A DNA stretch of 64,000 nt from Pseudomonas bubulae (GTDB taxonomy: Bacteria > Pseudomonadota > Gammaproteobacteria > Pseudomonadales > Pseudomonadaceae). Shown here piece after piece: positions 1 to 7,229 of this stretch (the stretch's first letter is position 1; every line of letters begins with the position of its first letter). Both the position numbers and the translations under genes were made by a program. Location of the stretch: the NCBI RefSeq assembly GCF_037023725.1, contig NZ_CP146077.1, forward strand, positions 3,943,001-4,007,000, written 5' to 3'. The notes below the pieces were generated by a model. It had not been told where the DNA came from. It ran no database searches and saw nothing but the letters and a program-made list of their open reading frames with translations.

Positions 1-1084
1 TTAAAAGCTGCCGGGCCTTGACCGGGTCGTAGGTGGCATCCTTGATTGTCGGGTCATAAGACCACTGCGCAGGTGGCAAGGCGTTCTGCGCCAATTGCCC
101 TGCGCTCTGGTACACGGCCTTGATGATTGCCGGCTTGTCGATGGCCATGTCCAGGGCCTGACGCACCTTGAGTTGGTCCAGCGGCGGATGTGTCACGTTG
201 TAAGCCAGAAACCCCAGGTTGAACCCGGCTTGCTGCAGCACTCGCAAGTTGGGATCCTGCTTCATCACTTCGATATCCGCCGGTCGCGGGTAACCGCTGA
301 CCTGGCACTCCCCGGCTTTGAGTTTCTGCAGGCGCGACGCCGCGTCAGGGGTGATGGCAAAAACCAGGTTGTCGAGTTTCACATCCTCGGGCTTCCAGTA
401 CTGTTTGTTGCCGACGTAACGAATCTGCGAGTCCTTCTGATAGCGCTTGAACACAAACGGCCCGGTGCCCACCGGTTTCTGATTGATCTCTTCAGCCTTG
501 CCCTGCTTGAGCAGTTGGGCTCCGTATTCGGCGGACTGCACCGAGGCGAAGCTCATGGCCAGGTTTTGCACAAAGGCGGCATCAACGTTATTGAGGTTGA
601 AACGCACGGTTCGGTCGTCGAGCTTGTCGACGCTCTTGATCGTGGTGTTCAAGCCCATATCGGTGAAATAGGGCGATTCGGACGGGTAAGCCTTGCGGAA
701 CGGACTCTGGGCATCCAGCAGGCGATCGAAAGTAAACAACACGTCATCCGCGTTGAAATTCCGGGTCGGGGTGAAGAAATCGGTGGTATGGAACTTGACG
801 CCATCGCGCAGGTGGAAGGTGTAGGTCAGGCCGTCATTGGAGACATCCCAGCGGGTGGCCAGGCCAGGTTCGACTTCAGTACTACCCCGTTTGAACTGGA
901 TCAGGCGGTTGAATACGGTTTCGGCGGAGGCATCAAAATCGGTACCGCTGGTGTACTGGCTGGGGTCAAAGCCGGCGGGGCTGGCTTCGGAGCAGTAAAC
1001 CAGCGTGCTGGCGGCGTGGGCCATTGGCATGAACGCCAGGAGGCCGGCGACGAGAAGGAGCGGTTTGAAGGCGATTCTATCCAT
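1..1084 (-). CDS. Peptide ABC transporter substrate-binding protein (DppA/OppA family), 3' end cut off
   Basis: Periplasmic solute-binding protein that would deliver di- or oligopeptides to an ABC importer. The reading frame begins at the ATG at 1084 with a clear Sec signal peptide (MDRIAFKPLLLVAGLLAFMP, cleaved after AHA near residue 24) and stays open to the left edge, giving about 361 residues of a family that is normally 530-540 long. Visible family features are the mature start STLVYCSEASPAGFDP, RDGVKFHTTDFFTPTRNFNA and the GTGPFVF segment. The permease and ATPase genes would lie to the left, outside the window. Substrate specificity cannot be told from this fragment. Confidence 0.9.
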   Translation of the reverse strand, partial: MDRIAFKPLLLVAGLLAFMPMAHAASTLVYCSEASPAGFDPSQYTSGTDFDASAETVFNRLIQFKRGSTEVEPGLATRWDVSNDGLTYTFHLRDGVKFHTTDFFTPTRNFNADDVLFTFDRLLDAQSPFRKAYPSESPYFTDMGLNTTIKSVDKLDDRTVRFNLNNVDAAFVQNLAMSFASVQSAEYGAQLLKQGKAEEINQKPVGTGPFVFKRYQKDSQIRYVGNKQYWKPEDVKLDNLVFAITPDAASRLQKLKAGECQVSGYPRPADIEVMKQDPNLRVLQQAGFNLGFLAYNVTHPPLDQLKVRQALDMAIDKPAIIKAVYQSAGQLAQNALPPAQWSYDPTIKDATYDPVKARQLL

Positions 1085-1804
1085 GGAGACCCTTGAAGTT
1101 GCAGACATAAATATGCGCCTAGACGAAACCGGCACCCACCGAGATTAACGTCGTTGCCGAACATCAGATAGCGGAAACCTGAATTATTGGAGAACGGACG
1201 GCATACACGCCTGCAGAACTTCGAAATCAAGGGCGATAGAGTCGCCTCAGCGCCCTGGACACCTCCAGCCCCGAAAAAACAGCGGCCAGGCTCATTTCGC
1301 TGTATGTACAGCACAGGAGCCTTGAGTGGGCGGGAAGTTGGCGCACCCGGCTTTTGGCCCCGTATTTTATTTCGTGCCTGATGCTTCCTTGCCACAGGCT
1401 TTCAGCGCGATCAGGCTGATCATTGGTTGAGCATGCGCTTGGTCAAGTCGGGCTCTATGGACACCCTAAATCACACCGCCGGCGAGGCGGGTGACTTGTA
1501 ATAAATAAACCCCTCGAACTGTTTCAGTCGTGCACTTTCAAGCGTAGGAATTCCTCTGAATAATCCACCATCGGGCTGCACACCCTCATGACCGCTTAGA
1601 CCTGAACATGCCAATACCAGCCCTTGTATCCCCCTGCATACTTTAAACAGACGCCGCACAGGCCACTGCTTAGCGATGGCGCTGAGTGTTCTGTATCGCA
1701 AATCGTACAGGACACAATTAACAGCGGGCGCGGCAAAGTGCAGACAACAAACACCTTTATTCTGCAAGTGTGCCGCACCCACTTGAATAGTGACCCATCG
1801 AAAC
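1085..1804. other. Intergenic region between the peptide-binding protein gene and the toxin locus
   Basis: About 720 bases with no gene I can support. The part next to 1084 should carry the promoter of the peptide-binding protein. An imperfect inverted repeat (CACCGCC/GGCGGGTG) lies near 1477-1492. Several short open frames on both strands lack family features and ribosome binding sites. This is probably the junction between the core chromosome and the accessory block, but I see no attachment-site repeat. Confidence 0.5.
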
Positions 1805-2152
1805 TTAATACATATTTGTCAAGACCACACCCGTAAAGTAATTACATCCGCCGCCGGATTCATCCAGAAGAGACACTTGCTGGCCTGTCAGCTTCGACAG
1901 GGACAGCATATTAAGCAGTGCATAACCTGTGGGATCATTCAGATTGCGCTCCCCATGAACTGCCCACCAGCGCGTTCCGGTCGAAGTTAACATTACGCTG
2001 ATCCCATTGCCGCTGTCGTAGTTACCTGCCCCTATATGTATTTGCTTCACCGTGCCCTGCGCGCACTTTATATCCCGACTCACACCCATCAAGCCAGGCT
2101 CTTCGGCAAAAGCATTGACACTCAACACCAACAACAAGGCTGCAAGACGCAT
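1805..2152 (-). CDS. Probable B subunit of a pertussis-like AB toxin
   Basis: Small secreted protein encoded directly behind the ADP-ribosyltransferase-like A subunit. I start it at the ATG at 2152 because AGGAG lies 7 bases upstream; TTG 2167 and ATG 2158 are in frame but badly spaced. The product is 115 residues: signal peptide MRLAALLLVLSVNAFA and a mature chain of about 99, the size of AB5 toxin B subunits (roughly 99-115). Two cysteines (in DIKCAQG and GGGCNYF) could form one disulfide. Segments IHIGAGNYDSGNG and LLNMLSLSKLTGQQVSLL recall the strand and pore-helix regions of PltB/SubB-type OB folds (QIDxxPYFCI, LLxQAxxFYxTGQxVRI). Similarity is remote, so the role rests mainly on size, secretion and position. 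The expected job is pentamer assembly and glycan binding on host cells. Confidence 0.65.
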   Translation of the reverse strand: MRLAALLLVLSVNAFAEEPGLMGVSRDIKCAQGTVKQIHIGAGNYDSGNGISVMLTSTGTRWWAVHGERNLNDPTGYALLNMLSLSKLTGQQVSLLDESGGGCNYFTGVVLTNMY

Positions 2153-2170
2153 GCTCATACTCCTCAACGT

Positions 2171-2923
2171 TTATAGCTCATCATGGTTAATAATGGAGGT
2201 ACTGCTGTTATAAACAGACTCCAGGGTAAACATTATTGCTGGAATATCTTGCTTCAGATCCGAACGCGACGCAGCCAGGCACGCCCCGACCATCGGGATC
2301 ATGCCCAACCAGGTAGGCCTTCTTTCTCGTGGGGCTTCACCGTTGAAATAGGGCCTGTTCGTGGCTCGGGTATTATCGGCCACATAACGGGGGTTAACCT
2401 GAGCAGTTGAAACTTGCAACTCACCGTCGACAACAATATAGGACTCCACATCCCTGATATTTTGAGTAGGAATGAGGGTCGGCGTTATATATTCATTGGC
2501 TGCCCGTGAGGGATGGTAGTTCAAGGGGGTGATCGGGACTTGCGGGTTGTTGTCATGCAATGTCCGCAATGAGGCCTCGGCATTGAAGAAGTTGCTGTCC
2601 GGCCTGACGCGATAAAGATAAATACGCTGACCGGGTTGGGCAAAAGCCCTGGCAGCTGCGGCAGTGCGAATGAACTGAAAGTTTGCCGCGGTTGAGACAA
2701 AGCCTGAATCTCGCTGCCCCTGTTGCCTGTTGACGCATGACTCGCCGGTCACATGGTCATGAACATTAAAGTTACTACCCCAGGCCTGGAAACCAGCGTG
2801 AAATATCAGCTGTTCCGGCCGGGTATCCATTCGCCATACCGTACCTGGTGGCTCGGCCCATGAATAAGGAGCCTTTAATATAACTGTCACAAAAACCCAT
2901 AGCAAAACCCCCAGCGTCTTCAT
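2171..2923 (-). CDS. Pertussis toxin S1-like ADP-ribosyltransferase (toxin A subunit) ending in HDEL
   Basis: Secreted 250-residue protein with signal peptide 1-23 (cleaved after SWA). The N-terminal part aligns without gaps to pertussis toxin S1. R31 and D33 in VWRMDTRP match S1 R9 and D11; W48 matches W26; H57 in NVHDHVTG matches H35; C63 matches C41; S77-T78 in GFVSTA match the STS motif; E144 in RAANEYI matches catalytic E129. Downstream, NPRYVADNTRA and MVGACLA match S1 NARYVSQQTRA and VIGACMA, with C215 equal to S1 C201, so the C63-C215 disulfide is expected. All R-S-E catalytic residues are present. The last four residues are HDEL, a eukaryotic ER-retrieval signal. Its stop is 3 bases before the TTG and 18 bases before the ATG of the B-like gene, so the two are one transcription unit. 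The known targets of relatives are host G-alpha proteins; the target here is unknown. Confidence 0.9.
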   Translation of the reverse strand: MKTLGVLLWVFVTVILKAPYSWAEPPGTVWRMDTRPEQLIFHAGFQAWGSNFNVHDHVTGESCVNRQQGQRDSGFVSTAANFQFIRTAAAARAFAQPGQRIYLYRVRPDSNFFNAEASLRTLHDNNPQVPITPLNYHPSRAANEYITPTLIPTQNIRDVESYIVVDGELQVSTAQVNPRYVADNTRATNRPYFNGEAPRERRPTWLGMIPMVGACLAASRSDLKQDIPAIMFTLESVYNSSTSIINHDEL

Positions 2924-3608
2924 GATCCCGCCCCCCGATAATTAAAGAAATGCCTGCAAAGCACACGCACTTAATTAATTTTACCGAAAAACAAATTACC
3001 CGCTATTCATTATGAGCCCCCACAGAACCATAATAAACTCAAAATATTGCATGACTGACCCCATACTTTTAATTACCCCCCACGCAGCACCTCGGCGTAC
3101 AGAATCTCTATGACTGTTTCGTTAAAGTAGCAGGGCTACGTTCAATATTTAATTTAAAGCACAGACTGTGCGTGCTGGAACTCAAGCTCAAGACACCGCA
3201 GTACGTCGATGACCGCGGCAAACTACCCTTTTGCCTTGTGCTCATGCCCAAGAAGACGAGGCTCCCACCAACAACATCTCGTATCACCACAGCGCGTGTC
3301 GGTTGCGCTGGACGACCTTTAGTCTGAGTTTGATTGGCCGCGGCTTCCAAGAAGCATATGGGTATATGGCTGGCCAGCTCGAAGTCATGACGCTTCCTGC
3401 TCCTGCTTGCCAACCCGCTGATGCGCAGCTACTGTCAGCTCCATGAATCAATTACGAGTTGCCTTGACCACGACTACCACGACCGCCGAAGGCGGGTCGT
3501 GAGAGGTATCGTGAGGCCATAACGCACGAACTTCAAAGGCCCGCCAGTGATGGTAAGGGCCTTTTCTTTTGCCCTTGTGTCACTGGCCAAAACGCAAGGA
3601 AAAGCCCC
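2924..3608. other. Long non-coding stretch upstream of the toxin operon
   Basis: About 685 bases. 2930-3110 is very AT-rich and should contain the toxin promoter on the minus strand. 3150-3440 has gene-like composition and several interrupted frames on both strands, none of which I recognise; it may be decayed coding DNA. An inverted repeat (CACGACCGCC/GGCGGGTCGTG) lies at about 3477-3500, without a T tract. Confidence 0.4.
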
Positions 3609-4127
3609 ATGTATGCACTGTTGATTCTTGATATGCAGGTAGGATTGGTGCATGGCCCGGACAAGCCATGGGCTGGCGAGGCCCTGTTGGACACATTGAA
3701 CACGTTGCTGGATAAAGCCCGGAGCGCAGGTGCCCCGGTCTTTCTCGCCCGCCATGTCGGCCCTACCGGCTCACCGATTGAACCGGGAAGCCCGTTGACC
3801 CAACTGATACCGGAACTGGTGCTACAGGGCAACGAAGTGATTTTCGAGAAAAACCGCCCCAACGCCTTTGCCAGGACAAACCTGGCCGACCAGCTACAGG
3901 CTCTTGGTGTTGAGGGTGTGGTCATCACGGGCATGAAAACCCAATATTGTGTCGACAGCACCTGCCGCGCGGCACGAGACCTTGGGTTCGACGCAGTACT
4001 GATTGCCGATGGCCATACCTGCAGTGACACCCCTGCGTTGAAGGCACAGCAGATTATCGCTCATCACAATGCAACCCTGGCGGGGCCATTCTGTCGTGTC
4101 ATCAACGCTGAGGACTGGGGGTTTTAG
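3609..4127 (+). CDS. Cysteine hydrolase, isochorismatase family
   Basis: 172-residue single-domain hydrolase of the isochorismatase/nicotinamidase fold. The catalytic triad is visible: D8 in LLILDMQVG, K81 in FEKNRPNAF, and C114 in TGMKTQYCVDST. YCVDSTCRAARDLGF is typical of the family. Members cleave amides or vinyl ethers, and the substrate cannot be predicted here. It stands alone in the accessory block, with no obvious link to the toxin genes on either side. The ATG at 3609 follows AAGGAAAAG. Base composition resembles the core genome rather than the AT-rich cassette to its right. Confidence 0.88.
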   Translation: MYALLILDMQVGLVHGPDKPWAGEALLDTLNTLLDKARSAGAPVFLARHVGPTGSPIEPGSPLTQLIPELVLQGNEVIFEKNRPNAFARTNLADQLQALGVEGVVITGMKTQYCVDSTCRAARDLGFDAVLIADGHTCSDTPALKAQQIIAHHNATLAGPFCRVINAEDWGF

Positions 4128-4138
4128 TCTCGGTCGAC

Positions 4139-4174
4139 AGATCAGGCTGATCCAGGCTGATCCAGGCTGATCTG
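4139..4174. repeat. Short tandem repeat, 10-bp unit
   Basis: GATCCAGGCT-type units repeat in register about three times (GATCAGGCT, GATCCAGGCT, GATCCAGGCT, then GATCTG). The outer ends (CAGATCA/TGATCTG) are also inverted, so the unit could fold. It sits just after the stop of the cysteine hydrolase. Confidence 0.75.
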
Positions 4175-4261
4175 TTGCTAAAACAATGAGGCACAGAGGT
4201 AAAAATCGAGCGCTAATACCTGTCGAGGCCGGCTGCTTTCAAGACCTCTATGGAGAAATAC

Positions 4262-4287
4262 AGCACGTGGCCTGTAGGCCACGTGCT
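4262..4287. terminator. Perfect hairpin between the convergent cysteine hydrolase and toxin-cassette genes
   Basis: AGCACGTGGCC, loop TGTA, GGCCACGTGCT: an 11-bp perfect stem between convergent genes. There is no long T tract on either side, so termination is likely but not certain. Confidence 0.5.
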
Positions 4288-4335
4288 ATGTGGGAGTATT
4301 TTTCTTCCAGGCCGGTGTTTTTTTCAACTAAAAAT

Positions 4336-4764
4336 CTATGGGGCAGTTGAATCAAGATCGAATTTCACGATATTGATCTCACCATCAACTTTAAACAATG
4401 AAATATTGTGAAACCCATAAATAACCCCATCAACTTTTAGTTTGACCCGATCATCTAAAACCTCGCGAACAGCTGCAGAGCTTTTTGTAACAAGGAATGG
4501 GGCGGTCTTCTTTGCTTCCTGAAGCGCTTCTTCATCGCCAGGTTGAAGATTCATCAGGAAATACCTATAGACAACTGGCACCGTAGCGCCACCAGAATCA
4601 TATAAGACCTCATAGATGGCCCCGCCATGGCCAACATTTGTAACTGAAGTAATCTTGACAGGATTAGGTCTGCCTGGAGCAGACATATATATGTACAAAG
4701 CTTGCCCAAGACAAACAAAAAACAAACTCCAAACAACCCACTTAATACCCCTTCGACTTCGCAT
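4336..4764 (-). CDS. Small membrane-anchored protein, candidate immunity protein for the type-44 toxin
   Basis: 142 residues, not recognised as a named family. One N-terminal membrane segment (about residues 8-28, KWVVWSLFFVCLGQALYIYM) is followed by a soluble domain that would face the periplasm. Its start overlaps the end of the toxin-domain gene by 23 bases and has AGGA 7-8 bases upstream, so the two are translationally linked. A small protein directly after a polymorphic-toxin gene is normally the cognate immunity protein; here that is inference from position only. A periplasmic domain would fit a toxin acting in, or arriving through, the periplasm. Composition is AT-rich, like the rest of the cassette. 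Confidence 0.6.
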   Translation of the reverse strand: MRSRRGIKWVVWSLFFVCLGQALYIYMSAPGRPNPVKITSVTNVGHGGAIYEVLYDSGGATVPVVYRYFLMNLQPGDEEALQEAKKTAPFLVTKSSAAVREVLDDRVKLKVDGVIYGFHNISLFKVDGEINIVKFDLDSTAP

Positions 4765-5308
4765 AATCTATTCCTGCTTTAATCCATACTTGATCAACAG
4801 GATCATCGCCGTAAGGAGCCTCTGACCACCATTTATCGAATTCTGCCTGAGAAGTCCCAGCTAAGGACTGTGCAGCACCAGCTGCTCTTAAAAGTACCGT
4901 TTCAGAAATCCCAGCTGCCGTACCAACAGCACCATAATTAAAATTGCCGAAGCTCTCATACTGAGGCTGGCCTTTTTTGTAATCCCACTCGCCCTTGTTT
5001 CTGACTTGGGTGTAAAACCAGCTGAGCAAAAAACCTCTACCTTTAATACTAAAGTATGCTTTTTGGCTTTTCGCAAATTCTAGGTTCTCATCTAAAGAGA
5101 CGCCGGGTGGAGCGCTAGGATACTGTTTATGTCTGGCTTGCTCTTTCGCATCGCGCAGATTTGTCGCTTTAGCCACCTCTATGAGAGCCAATTTCTGCTG
5201 CTTTTCTTTCAAGCGTCGGGCCGTTTCTGAATAGACCTCAGACAACCTGGCAAATTCATACCTCTGTGCCCAATCAAGAAGTTTAGGTGTATTAACTATG
5301 ACCCTCAT
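4742..5308 (-). CDS. Polymorphic toxin type 44 (Ntox44) domain protein
   Basis: 188 residues from the ATG at 5308. The C-terminal half (about 95-188) carries the pattern I associate with Ntox44: WFYTQVRNKGEWDYKKG, YESFGNFNYGAVGTAAG, then a helix and a YGDDPVDQVWIKAGIDYA end. The residue 20-60 region is charged and helical. Pfam describes Ntox44 as a predicted RNase domain used by T6SS- and other contact-dependent systems. No vgrG, hcp, PAAR, Rhs or signal sequence is seen, so the delivery route is unknown. An alternative ATG at 5362 (206 residues, GGGGA upstream) is equally possible and would overlap the upstream gene by 71 bases instead of 17. Confidence 0.7.
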   Translation of the reverse strand: MRVIVNTPKLLDWAQRYEFARLSEVYSETARRLKEKQQKLALIEVAKATNLRDAKEQARHKQYPSAPPGVSLDENLEFAKSQKAYFSIKGRGFLLSWFYTQVRNKGEWDYKKGQPQYESFGNFNYGAVGTAAGISETVLLRAAGAAQSLAGTSQAEFDKWWSEAPYGDDPVDQVWIKAGIDYAKSKGY

Positions 5309-5744
5309 CTTCCCGGCCTGAGTAAAACTCCCCGCACTTGGTCTTTTTTGAAGCTTGTACATCACTGCCGTCCCCAGAACCTTTAGAAGCCTTAACCTTT
5401 CTATCAGCCTCATTCTCTTTAGCCATATATAGTGTTACCAGGATATTTTTCTCTCTTGTGATTATTTTTCTTGACGTGGATACATCCATAGGCATATTTA
5501 GCCCGCCTGCACCCTTGATTTCCTGGTCAATCTCAAAATCTATGGCCGCAATATTATCTTTGTGCTGCATATCAAATCTATATGCATTATCAAAAATCCA
5601 TTGAGTTACATTCTCAAGCGCCCTTATCAATAGACCGAGTATATCATGCATATAATCTGGCATCATAGACTCTCTCGATGTGCCAGGAATGGAGAAGTCT
5701 ATTATTCTCCCCACAACAGATATCGGACCAAGCTCTAATGGCAT
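5292..5744 (-). CDS. Unknown protein, first gene of the toxin cassette
   Basis: 150 residues, no family recognised. ATG 5744 is chosen because AAGGAG lies 7 bases upstream; ATG 5750 is too close to it. The middle (about 25-60) is hydrophobic and helical (PDYMHDILGLLIRALENVTQWIF), followed by a charged C-terminus rich in K, S and D. There is no signal peptide or clear membrane span. It overlaps the toxin-domain gene by 17 bases, so it is probably co-expressed and may be an adaptor or chaperone for the effector. The alternative, that this and the next gene are one gene split by a frameshift, cannot be excluded. Confidence 0.6.
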   Translation of the reverse strand: MPLELGPISVVGRIIDFSIPGTSRESMMPDYMHDILGLLIRALENVTQWIFDNAYRFDMQHKDNIAAIDFEIDQEIKGAGGLNMPMDVSTSRKIITREKNILVTLYMAKENEADRKVKASKGSGDGSDVQASKKTKCGEFYSGREDEGHS

Positions 5745-6198
5745 ATTCATACTCCTTATGAATCAATCCAGACTTTATATTATTCATCGAACTCCCTACT
5801 CATACAAATTTATAAAGTCACAACATATGTTCAGACCGAAATTTTAGTGACGAGTTTTTTTGTACGCATAATACGAAATGGCGCCTTCATGAGTTCATGG
5901 CAATAACGGCTCTCAAGTATATTGAATACTTTGCTTTCGTAGGCAAAACGAAAGCAGGTGAGGTACACGGGTATGCTGGTAACGGGGACTGTTTACATAC
6001 GGGTTGTGAAAATTGTGAACGCTACCTGTTAAATCGGCGAAAAGTGCACAGCTAAAAAGCACTTTCCCTCCGACTAAAACACAGCCGTTAAAAACGCTGG
6101 ATCGGGCTCTAAAATTGCCCCAGATGCGGACACGGTCTGAAGCTATGCGAAAACGACGAGCTCGGTGCAGCGCCCTTCCCCACCCCCCAGAAACGACA
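5745..6198. other. AT-rich intergenic region between the toxin cassette and the tRNA-Ser terminator
   Basis: About 450 bases. The part next to 5744 should contain the cassette promoter on the minus strand. I see no integrase gene, no copy of the tRNA 3' end and no other gene. The composition changes from AT-rich to core-like at about 6050-6200. Confidence 0.5.
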
Positions 6199-6220
6199 AA
6201 GCCCGCCAAAAGGCGGGCTC
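6199..6220 (-). terminator. Terminator of the tRNA-Ser gene
   Basis: On the minus strand GCCCGCC, loop TTTT, GGCGGGC, then TTTG, starting about 18 bases after the tRNA 3' end. Perfect 7-bp GC stem at 6201-6218. Confidence 0.8.
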
Positions 6221-6235
6221 TGCGGTGTAGCAATA

Positions 6236-6323
6236 TGGCGGAGGCGATGGGATTCGAACTCATGGACCTGTTACAGTCGACGGTTTTCAAGACCGTTGCC
6301 TTAAACCACTCGGCCACACCTCC
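6236..6323 (-). tRNA. tRNA-Ser, anticodon UGA
   Basis: 88 bases including an encoded CCA. The acceptor stem GGAGGTG pairs with CGCCTCC, with discriminator G and CCA after it. The anticodon loop CTTGAAA between ACGGT and ACCGT gives anticodon TGA, which reads UCA/UCG/UCU serine codons. The long variable arm typical of serine tRNAs is present, and the T arm has GTTCGAATCCC. The 3' end points toward the accessory block at 1.1-6.2 kb, the usual geometry for islands inserted at tRNA genes. Confidence 0.96.
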
Positions 6324-6343
6324 TATACGTTGTTTCGGGCGCC

Positions 6344-6371
6344 ATAATACCTGAATGAAACACGTTGTCAA
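6344..6371 (-). promoter_or_regulatory. Sigma-70 promoter of tRNA-Ser
   Basis: On the minus strand TTGACA (6371-6366), 16-base spacer, TATTAT (6349-6344), then a GC-rich discriminator GGCGCCC before the tRNA at 6323. A GC-rich discriminator is the usual mark of stringently controlled stable-RNA promoters. Confidence 0.75.
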
Positions 6372-6447
6372 ACTCTCTTGATCGCTTGTTTCAGAGCCTC
6401 TGCTATGATCTTTGCTACTTAACATTTCTAAACACAGGAGTATCGCC

Positions 6448-7119
6448 ATGCGCGAACAGGATTACGCAGTTAATAGCAGCGTGCAGGCCGAGCAGCTAGA
6501 GGTTAGCCGCGTCCTGCGCAATACGTACGGTTTGCTGGCCCTCACCCTGGCTTTCAGCGGTGTGATGGCTTATGTCTCGCAGCAGCTGCGGGTCGGCTAT
6601 CCCAATATTTTCGTTGTGCTGATCGGGTTCTACGGCCTGTTCTTCTTGACCAACAAGCTGCGTGATTCGGCATGGGGCCTGGTTTCTGCCTTTGCCCTTA
6701 CCGGTTTCATGGGCTTCTTGCTGGGCCCTATTCTCAACCGTTACCTGGGCATGCAGGGCGGCGCCGAGGTGGTCAGTTCTGCCTTTGCCATGACGGCTCT
6801 GGTATTTGGCGGCCTGTCTGCCTATGTATTGATCACTCGCAAGGACATGAGCTTCCTCGGCGGTTTCATCACTGCCGGTTTCTTTGTTCTGCTGGGCGCT
6901 ACGCTGGCGAGCTTCTTCTTCCAGATCAGCGGCCTGCAGTTGGCTATCAGCGCCGGTTTTGTACTGTTCTCGTCGGTCTGCATTCTGTTCCAGACCAGCG
7001 CCATCATTCATGGCGGCGAGCGCAACTACATCATGGCTACCATCAGCCTGTATGTATCGATCTACAACCTGTTTATCAGCCTGCTGCAAATTTTCGGCAT
7101 CATGAGCCGCGACGACTGA
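6448..7119 (+). CDS. Bax inhibitor-1/YccA family membrane protein
   Basis: 223-residue inner-membrane protein with about seven transmembrane helices and a short hydrophilic N-terminus (MREQDYAVNSSVQAEQLEVSRVLRNTYGLL). The motif NTYGLLALTL and the C-terminal helices with the YNLFISLLQIFG end are typical of bacterial YccA/BI-1 proteins, which modulate the FtsH protease or act as pH-sensitive calcium leak channels in relatives. The ATG at 6448 follows ACAGGAG. The gene is monocistronic, followed 20 bases later by a strong terminator. Confidence 0.92.
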   Translation: MREQDYAVNSSVQAEQLEVSRVLRNTYGLLALTLAFSGVMAYVSQQLRVGYPNIFVVLIGFYGLFFLTNKLRDSAWGLVSAFALTGFMGFLLGPILNRYLGMQGGAEVVSSAFAMTALVFGGLSAYVLITRKDMSFLGGFITAGFFVLLGATLASFFFQISGLQLAISAGFVLFSSVCILFQTSAIIHGGERNYIMATISLYVSIYNLFISLLQIFGIMSRDD

Positions 7120-7138
7120 TCAACAACCGCTATACAAA

Positions 7139-7160
7139 AGCCCGCTTCGGCGGGCTTTTT
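7139..7160 (+). terminator. Terminator after the YccA-family gene
   Basis: GCCCGC, loop TTCG, GCGGGC followed by five T. Confidence 0.9.
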
Positions 7161-7229
7161 GTTGTCTGCCACAAGCATCTTTGGGCATCTGGCTTTATCA
7201 TTGCCCCAGATTTGCCGACAGAGCCCACC

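Noticed and set aside
95..1096. 333-residue open frame on the plus strand across the peptide-binding protein gene
   Set aside because: Antisense shadow. The minus-strand frame has a signal peptide and clear solute-binding-protein motifs.
1131..1420. Possible sigma-54 promoter for the peptide-binding protein gene (GGCACG followed by AT-rich bases)
   Set aside because: No properly spaced TTGC element downstream on the minus strand.
3108..3413. Open frame on the minus strand in the gap upstream of the toxin operon
   Set aside because: No family features, no Shine-Dalgarno and biased composition; kept only as possible decayed DNA.
6236..6323. tRNA 3'-end duplicate marking the far border of an island
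   Set aside because: I looked for a copy of the last 15-20 bases of the tRNA in 1-6.2 kb and found none, so no attachment site is claimed.
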